A DNA stretch of 64,000 nt. Source: ZC4RG29 sp035304385 (lineage in GTDB: Bacteria > Bacteroidota > Bacteroidia > Cytophagales > Cyclobacteriaceae). A program made the position numbers and the translations under genes. The notes under the pieces were generated by a model. It did not search any database, was not told the origin of the DNA, and saw nothing but the letters and a program-made list of their open reading frames with translations. Numbering within the stretch: position 1 is the first letter of the stretch; every line of letters starts with the position of its first letter. The stretch is from contig DATGQD010000069.1 in the NCBI GenBank assembly GCA_035304385.1, positions 62,001 to 126,000 on the forward strand, in the 5' to 3' direction. Below, piece after piece: positions 58,861 to 64,000 of this stretch.

Positions 58861-59844
58861 ATGAAACAGATTGCCATCATCGGACCCGTGCCCCGCGATC
58901 ACATCGTTACGCACAACGGCGACCTGATCCAGAAGTGGGGATGTGTCACCCATCCCGTCATCGCGTTGTCGACACTTGCCGGTGACGCCATCCGGATATT
59001 TCCGGTAACGCATGTTCGGAAAGTCGACCTCGATAATGTCAAAGAAGTATTCAAAGGCTATCGCGGCGTCGACCTCAGATGTGTCACGTCGCGCAACGAT
59101 CAGGGCGATATTATCAGCCTCCGGTTTGTCGACATGAACAACCGGCTGGAACGCCAGACGGGGTTTATGGATCCTATCCTGCCAGCCGACGTAAAAGGAC
59201 TCGTGGAGTGCGATGTCTTCGTATTCGTTCCTATCAGCGACTATGAAGTGTCTCTCGATACCCTCCGATACCTCAAGAAGGAAAGCAAAGGCATCATTGT
59301 CTTTGACGCACACGGTCCGACAACCGCATGCCTGATCAACGGCGAGCGTCAACGGAAGTTCTGGATTGACCGGGATCAATGGCTTCCTTATATCGACATT
59401 CTGAAAATGAACCTGGAGGAAGCGTACGCCTCGTGGTTTAAGAAAGAATACGAAACCCAGGACTTCACCCGTGAGATTGAACTCGACCACGACATGCTCA
59501 GGGCTTTCGCACGGCATTGCCTCGGCATGGGCGTACAATGCGTGTATATTACACTTGATTCACGAGGATGTATGACCTACTACAAGGACGGGAGGGAGTT
59601 TGTTGAAGTTCTGGTCCCGGCCGTGCCCGTCGAACATGTGATCGACACCACCGGCGCCGGCGACTCGTTCGCGGGAGGACTTGGATATGGGTTCCTTCAG
59701 GACCCCCGCAACTACATTCAGGCCGCGCGCTACGGCAACGCGCTGGGTTCGCTGCGCACCCAGGGCAAAACCTTCGAGGTATTCAAATCCCTGGAGGAGA
59801 CCAACGCATTGATCCGCGACACGTATGAGAGCGGGGCAATTTAA
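58861..59844 (+). CDS. PfkB-family sugar/nucleoside kinase
   Basis: A 327-residue ribokinase-like kinase. The C-terminal anion-hole signature DTTGAGDSFAGG near residue 262 with the catalytic Asp is intact, and an N-terminal substrate loop begins IAIIGPVPRDHIV. The middle part is unusual in lacking the clear N-terminal GG-containing PfkB signature. Substrate is unknown: sugar, sugar-phosphate or nucleoside are all possible. It lies between the ROK kinase and PgmB in a tight operon (27 and 15 bp). Confidence 0.82.
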   Translation: MKQIAIIGPVPRDHIVTHNGDLIQKWGCVTHPVIALSTLAGDAIRIFPVTHVRKVDLDNVKEVFKGYRGVDLRCVTSRNDQGDIISLRFVDMNNRLERQTGFMDPILPADVKGLVECDVFVFVPISDYEVSLDTLRYLKKESKGIIVFDAHGPTTACLINGERQRKFWIDRDQWLPYIDILKMNLEEAYASWFKKEYETQDFTREIELDHDMLRAFARHCLGMGVQCVYITLDSRGCMTYYKDGREFVEVLVPAVPVEHVIDTTGAGDSFAGGLGYGFLQDPRNYIQAARYGNALGSLRTQGKTFEVFKSLEETNALIRDTYESGAI

Positions 59845-59859
59845 CATGACCTATTGCTG

Positions 59860-60522
59860 ATGGAGGCTTGCATATTCGACCTTGATGGAGTAATTGTTGA
59901 TACAGCGCGATACCATTACCTGGCGTGGAAACGCCTCGCAGCGGAGTTGGGGTTTGAACTAACTCCGGAAGATAATGAACGCCTGAAGGGCGTGAGCCGC
60001 ATTCAGTCGTTGGAGATCGTCCTCGAAATCGGAGGCATTCAGCTCGATGCGGAAAAGAAAGAACAGCTGGCGGAAAAGAAGAACGCCTGGTTCAACGAAG
60101 CGATTGCAAAGATGAAGCCTGACGAGATTTTCCCGGGCGCAAGGACGCTCATCACCGATTTAACAAACTCCGGAAAGAAAGTAGCGCTCGCGTCCAGCAG
60201 CAAGAATGCACAACTAGTTGTGGACCGCCTTGAAATACGCGACTTGTTCGACGTGATCATCGATGGAACTATGATCGAACATACCAAACCCGACCCCGAA
60301 ATATTTCTGCTGGCGGCGCAACGGTTACGGGTGCGTCCGGAGCATTGCCTCGTATTCGAAGATGCCGAAGCAGGCGTAGCGGCAGCCCTGGCGGCGGGAA
60401 TGAAATGTGTAGGGATCGGCTCGCCGGAGCGCCTCGGCAACGCGGACCTGGTGTTGCCTGCGATCGGCGAATTCAAAGCCTCTATGTTGAGCCAGTTTCA
60501 ACAGACGCGCCCCCCGAAATAG
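59860..60522 (+). CDS. pgmB: Beta-phosphoglucomutase
   Basis: A HAD-fold mutase of 220 residues that converts beta-glucose-1-phosphate to glucose-6-phosphate. The nucleophile/acid pair is DLDG (ACIFDLDGVIVDTA), the Thr/Ser and Lys motifs are ASSSKN near 113 and KPDPEIFL near 145, with FEDAEAGVAAA for magnesium. The ATG at 59860 gives the usual start; an upstream TTG adds two residues. It is next to a GH65 phosphorylase, the usual partner that makes its substrate. Confidence 0.95.
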   Translation: MEACIFDLDGVIVDTARYHYLAWKRLAAELGFELTPEDNERLKGVSRIQSLEIVLEIGGIQLDAEKKEQLAEKKNAWFNEAIAKMKPDEIFPGARTLITDLTNSGKKVALASSSKNAQLVVDRLEIRDLFDVIIDGTMIEHTKPDPEIFLLAAQRLRVRPEHCLVFEDAEAGVAAALAAGMKCVGIGSPERLGNADLVLPAIGEFKASMLSQFQQTRPPK

Positions 60523-60549
60523 AATCAGTGACACAGTTACGCAACGAAG

Positions 60550-62841
60550 ATGAAGAACTACATCCGCCATCACGACTGGAAAATTATTGAAGACAGCTTC
60601 GACCCCGAAGTTCACGAAGTGTCCGAAAGCCTGTTCAGCATAGGGAATGGACGCATGGGGCAGCGAGCGAATTTCGAGGAAGAATATTCGGGTAAATCAC
60701 TGCAGGGAAGTTATGTCGCCGGCATCTACTACCCCGACAAGACACGCGTCGGTTGGTGGAAGAACGGCTACCCGGAATATTTCGCTAAAGTCCTTAATGC
60801 TCCCAACTGGATCGGGATTCATGTAGCCATAGACAATCAGAAATTGGACCTCGCAAAGTGTGAGGTGGAAGAGTTCTACCGTGAACTCGATATGAAAGTC
60901 GGTCTGCTCTCGAGGCGGTTCACGGCCCGGTTCCCGGACGGCAAACGGGTACGCGTGGATGCGCGGCGGTTTTGTAGTATGGCCAACCCCGAGGTGGGTG
61001 CAATACGCTATGCAATTACCCCTTTGAATTTTTCGGCAAGCTGTACCCTGAGCATCTATGTCGACGCGGACGTGATGAACCGCGATGCCAACTATGGCGA
61101 AAAATTTTGGGAGGAAGTGTACAAAGAGGCTGAACCCGGGCATGCGCTGGTTACCGCAGAAACCCGGAAGACCTTCTTCCATGTTACCACCGGGATGCGT
61201 TACCGGATACTGATTGACGGAAAGGAAGCCGAAACGCGCATCAACAAAGAGTTGAGGGAAAAATTTGCGGGCAACATCGTGCAGCTCGACCTCGATCAGA
61301 AAGAAGAGGTGGTGATCTACAAATACGCCGCCGTGCTTTCTTCTGAAAACCATCCAAAAGAAGACATGGTAGCCGTGTGCCGTCGCGTGCTTAAGAAAGC
61401 CGTCAACGAAGGGTATGATAAACTGCTGTCGGCACACGCCTGGGCATGGGAAGAGAAGTGGGAGAAATGTGATGTGACCATCACCGGTGACACGGCGGCC
61501 CAGCAGGGCATACGCTTCAATATATTTCAATTGATGCAGACCTACACCGGTGACGATGAACGTCTTAACATCGGTCCGAAAGGATTTACGGGCGAGAAAT
61601 ATGGTGGCAGTACATATTGGGATACGGAAGCTTATTGCCTGCCATTCTTTTTAGGTACGGCACCTCCCCGTGTGGCCCGGAACCTGCTCATCTACCGGTA
61701 TAAGCATTTGCAAAAAGCGATTGAGAACGCGGAGAAGCTGGGATTCCGCGACGGCGCTGCATTGTATCCCATGGTGACCATGAACGGTGAGGAGTGCCAT
61801 AACGAATGGGAGATCACGTTTGAGGAGATTCACAGGAATGGCGCCATCGCCTACGCGATATACGATTACATACGCTACACCGGCGACCAGGAATATATGG
61901 CGGAATATGGATTGGAAGTACTGATCGCGATATCGCGGTTCTGGACACAGCGTGTAAACTGGTCGCACGACAAGAACAAGTATGTCATGCTCGGTGTAAC
62001 CGGTCCGAACGAATATGAAAATAACGTCAACAACAATTGGCATACGAATTTGCTCGCGGTCTGGACCTTGAACTATACGATGGAGAACATGGGCTGGCTG
62101 CGGGAACACAACCCGGAACGCTATCGCGAGGTCGTGCGGAAAACACGCTTCAAGGAGAAGGCCGAACTGTCTGCCTGGAAGAAGATCGCCGAAGAGATGT
62201 ATTTCCCGGAAGATAAAGAGCGGGGGGTTTTCCTGCAGCAGGATGGGTTTCTGGATAAGGAACTCCTCACGGTTGAGGATCTGTCGCCAGACGACCGACC
62301 TTTGAATCAGAAATGGTCGTGGGACAGAATTCTGAGATCGTGTTTCATCAAGCAGGCCGATGTGCTTCAGGGATTGTATTTCTTCGAAGACCAGTACGAC
62401 CTGGAGACGATGAAGCGGAACTTCGACTTCTATGAACCCATGACAGTGCATGAATCGTCGCTGTCGCCGTGCGTACACGTAATCCTGGCATCACGGTTGG
62501 GGTATCGCGAAAAAGCGTATGAATTGTATCTCCGTACCGCGCGGCTGGACCTTGACGACTACAACAACGACACGGAAGATGGCTGTCATATCACCAGTAT
62601 GGCCGGCACCTGGATGAGCATCGTAAAAGGCTTTGGCGGTATGCGCGTCCGAGATGGCAGACTCCACTTTGATCCCTTCATGCCCGACCAGTGGAAGTCG
62701 TACTCATTCCGTCTCGACTTCCGCGGAAGAATTATTAAGGTGAACGTCTCGAAAAGAAAAACCGACATCGTCCTCGAATCCGGCAGGCCCCTTCGCATTG
62801 TGCTGAAAGGGCAGGAGATGCGGTTGGAACGCAGGTCGTAG
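60550..62841 (+). CDS. Glycoside hydrolase family 65 disaccharide phosphorylase
   Basis: A 763-residue inverting phosphorylase. N-terminal beta-sandwich, then the (alpha/alpha)6 barrel with STYWDTEAYCLPFFL near residue 355 and the general-acid Glu in VTGPNEYENNVNNNWHTN near 480, the GH65 mark. It splits an alpha-glucobiose (maltose, kojibiose, nigerose or trehalose) with phosphate to beta-glucose-1-phosphate and glucose. Length suits maltose phosphorylase, but the disaccharide cannot be fixed by eye. No signal peptide; cytosolic. 27 bp after pgmB. Confidence 0.94.
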   Translation: MKNYIRHHDWKIIEDSFDPEVHEVSESLFSIGNGRMGQRANFEEEYSGKSLQGSYVAGIYYPDKTRVGWWKNGYPEYFAKVLNAPNWIGIHVAIDNQKLDLAKCEVEEFYRELDMKVGLLSRRFTARFPDGKRVRVDARRFCSMANPEVGAIRYAITPLNFSASCTLSIYVDADVMNRDANYGEKFWEEVYKEAEPGHALVTAETRKTFFHVTTGMRYRILIDGKEAETRINKELREKFAGNIVQLDLDQKEEVVIYKYAAVLSSENHPKEDMVAVCRRVLKKAVNEGYDKLLSAHAWAWEEKWEKCDVTITGDTAAQQGIRFNIFQLMQTYTGDDERLNIGPKGFTGEKYGGSTYWDTEAYCLPFFLGTAPPRVARNLLIYRYKHLQKAIENAEKLGFRDGAALYPMVTMNGEECHNEWEITFEEIHRNGAIAYAIYDYIRYTGDQEYMAEYGLEVLIAISRFWTQRVNWSHDKNKYVMLGVTGPNEYENNVNNNWHTNLLAVWTLNYTMENMGWLREHNPERYREVVRKTRFKEKAELSAWKKIAEEMYFPEDKERGVFLQQDGFLDKELLTVEDLSPDDRPLNQKWSWDRILRSCFIKQADVLQGLYFFEDQYDLETMKRNFDFYEPMTVHESSLSPCVHVILASRLGYREKAYELYLRTARLDLDDYNNDTEDGCHITSMAGTWMSIVKGFGGMRVRDGRLHFDPFMPDQWKSYSFRLDFRGRIIKVNVSKRKTDIVLESGRPLRIVLKGQEMRLERRS

Positions 62842-62881
62842 GGGAAGCTATCAGTTCCTTGCCGGGCTGTTCGCGCTCACA

Positions 62882-63625
62882 CTACATATCTGCTTTGCCC
62901 ATCGCCCACAAAATTCCTCCGAGCAAATGGCGCCGGAAATCGGGTTCGGCAAATGATTCATCGGTGTGCCCACCTCCGGTGTAGAAGGCCCGGCCGCCAT
63001 CAAATTCGTGATACCAGGCGATGGGATGGTTTGGGCCGTTCTGTCCTCCTTCGTAGCTGGATTCGTCGAGTTCGCACAAAACTTTGATGCCGGGAAAGAT
63101 GCTTTTATAGTTGTACCACTCGTCGGTACGAACCCAGCGGTCAGGGAGATGACGCGTAGACGGGTGGTTTTTGTCTTTCACGATTACGGTTGCTTCCTGA
63201 GGTTTGGGGTGATTCTTGAAGTAAGCTCCAACGAGCTGGTTGTACCAGGGCCAGTCGTATTCCGTGTCCGCCGCCGCATGAACCCCGACGAAGCCGCCGC
63301 CGTTGCGGATGTACTGTTGAAAGGCTGATTCCTGATCGCTGTTAAGGACATCGCCGGTGGTGCTCATGAACACAACGGCCTTAAAGCGGGAGAGATCCCC
63401 GGTATTGAATATCGACGCATCGTCAGTGGCTTTCACGCCAAATCCATGCTCACGGCCGAGCTCCTCAATGGCCTTAACGCCTGCGGGAATGGACTTGTGG
63501 ACAAACCCTGCCGTCTTGTGGAATACAAGGATCATGTCGTCGGTCGTCGTGGACTGCTGTCCACATGCCTGCCACAATGTGGTTAGCGTACAGACAATCG
63601 CGAGTACTGTTCGTCTGAGATTCAT
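62882..63625 (-). CDS. ThuA-like domain lipoprotein
   Basis: A 247-residue protein with lipoprotein signal (VCTLTTLWQAC, Cys at about 21) and a ThuA-like fold: ILVFHKTAGFVHKSIPAG, GGGFVGVHAAADTEYDWPWY near 110 and GRAFYTGGGHTDESF near 215. The domain is named for trehalose utilisation A and is glutamine-amidotransferase-like, but activity is mostly unknown; members are common in Bacteroidota sugar loci. ATG at 63623-63625 (MNLRRTVLA) is chosen. It is convergent with GH65. Confidence 0.88.
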   Translation of the reverse strand: MNLRRTVLAIVCTLTTLWQACGQQSTTTDDMILVFHKTAGFVHKSIPAGVKAIEELGREHGFGVKATDDASIFNTGDLSRFKAVVFMSTTGDVLNSDQESAFQQYIRNGGGFVGVHAAADTEYDWPWYNQLVGAYFKNHPKPQEATVIVKDKNHPSTRHLPDRWVRTDEWYNYKSIFPGIKVLCELDESSYEGGQNGPNHPIAWYHEFDGGRAFYTGGGHTDESFAEPDFRRHLLGGILWAMGKADM

Positions 63626-63865
63626 GAGATCAAATGGTAAAGTTTTGAAGGGTAGCCCCATCTGAAAGGAGCTATTTGGCCGAATTTACTATTATTCCCG
63701 TATCCACGCTGACGTTCGCCGAATTTTCCGGGAACGGTATTCCGCCCGGCATATCCTTTGCGTTTGCGGCCCCGTGCTCGTTACTTTTTCCGTTCACCGG
63801 ATGATGCGGGGGGTGGTCGACTAACAGCGCGAGGACTGGCTATTTTCAACTAAACTTCAGCTACC
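63626..63865. other. Intergenic region before the SDR gene
   Basis: This 240-bp divergent gap shows no convincing gene. A TATTTTCA sequence at 63841-63848 resembles a -7 box one or two bases off consensus before the GTG-start SDR gene. No strong inverted repeat was seen. Confidence 0.4.
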
Positions 63866-64000
63866 GTGAACGAAGTCATTATTGTGACAGGGGGCTCCCG
63901 TGGGATCGGTGCAGCTACAGCAAGGAAGGCAGCGGAACAGGGATATGCAGTATGCATCAATTACCGGAGCAACCACAAAGCCGCCGAGCGGCTCAGAGAT
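63866..64000 (+). CDS. Short-chain dehydrogenase/reductase, 5' part only
   Basis: An open frame from GTG at 63866 to the window edge (45 codons) begins with NEVIIVTGGSRGIGAATARK. TGGSRGIG is the SDR cofactor motif TGxxxGxG, and INYRSNHKAAERL follows as in NADP-linked members. The GTG start gives the normal SDR N-terminus; no ATG is near. The rest is outside the window, so the substrate cannot be discussed. Confidence 0.85.
   Translation, partial: MNEVIIVTGGSRGIGAATARKAAEQGYAVCINYRSNHKAAERLRD

Overview
The window reads as chromosomal DNA of a Bacteroidota bacterium, most likely a gliding or soil member of the Cytophagales (a relative of Chryseolinea/Ohtaekwangia is a guess). The reasons are a gldC gliding gene, a TonB-dependent receptor with a carboxypeptidase-D-like N-terminal domain paired with a lipoprotein, an LptE/SecG/MiaB/sigma-54-activator cluster, a ftsX-DUF3098-uppP-truB-ribF run, genes without Shine-Dalgarno sites, and several promoters of the Bacteroidota type (TTG, about 19 bp, TAnnTTTG). 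No rRNA, tRNA, prophage, insertion sequence or CRISPR array was seen.

Layout. 1-4.2 kb (minus): the cut-off fabH, leuS and a single-domain response regulator. 4.4-6.6 kb (plus): a lipoprotein, a 26-residue membrane peptide, a DUF218 protein and an exported rhodanese. 6.7-11.1 kb (minus): a TonB-dependent receptor coupled to an SGNH-like lipoprotein. 11.2-18.9 kb (minus): gldC, acetoacetyl-CoA synthetase, ribF, truB, uppP, DUF3098, ftsX and pckA. 19.2-24.0 kb (plus): three peptide transporters in a row (two POT-like, one OPT). 24.0-32.2 kb (mostly minus): a TerB-like protein, groEL/groES, secG, a TPR-like protein with two A10 tracts, lptE, a sigma-54 activator and miaB; one unknown plus-strand gene sits between groES and secG. 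32.4-37.1 kb (plus): a gamma-carbonic-anhydrase-like protein, an OmpH-like protein, a 1050-residue transporter/HEAT/cNMP-fold fusion and a 43-residue membrane peptide. 37.1-37.4 kb: a tandem pair of very similar promoter-hairpin units that are candidate small RNAs or micropeptide genes. 37.5-42.1 kb: a sodium:solute symporter, OsmC, an O-succinylhomoserine sulfhydrylase-like enzyme, a rhodanese and LhgO. 42.3-44.8 kb: a YfiR-like protein and a HAMP-GAF-PAS membrane sensor without an output domain. 45-47 kb: msrA and a lipoprotein.

47.0-63.6 kb is a carbon-utilisation region. The minus strand has an SLC45-like sugar transporter, a GH31 alpha-glucosidase and a LacI regulator. The plus strand has a haloperoxidase-like lipoprotein, glpF-glpK-glpD, then a ROK sugar kinase, a PfkB kinase, beta-phosphoglucomutase and a GH65 disaccharide phosphorylase. 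A minus-strand ThuA lipoprotein and the start of an SDR gene close the window. The inferred scheme is import of an alpha-glucobiose by the MFS protein, phosphorolysis by GH65 to beta-glucose-1-phosphate plus glucose, conversion to glucose-6-phosphate by PgmB and the ROK kinase, hydrolysis of other alpha-glucosides by GH31, and control by LacI.

The most unusual content is non-coding. (i) Five copies of a hairpin element made of GCAGNN hexamers lie immediately downstream of genes, and in three cases the element's own first TGA is the stop codon of the gene. (ii) Two further, unrelated inverted repeats also contain the stop codon of the adjacent gene. (iii) The tandem 66-nt promoter-hairpin pair at 37.13-37.42 kb shows a compensatory base-pair change. 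(iv) A 13-bp dyad TGRCATCTTGTCA is shared by the groES and miaB upstream regions.
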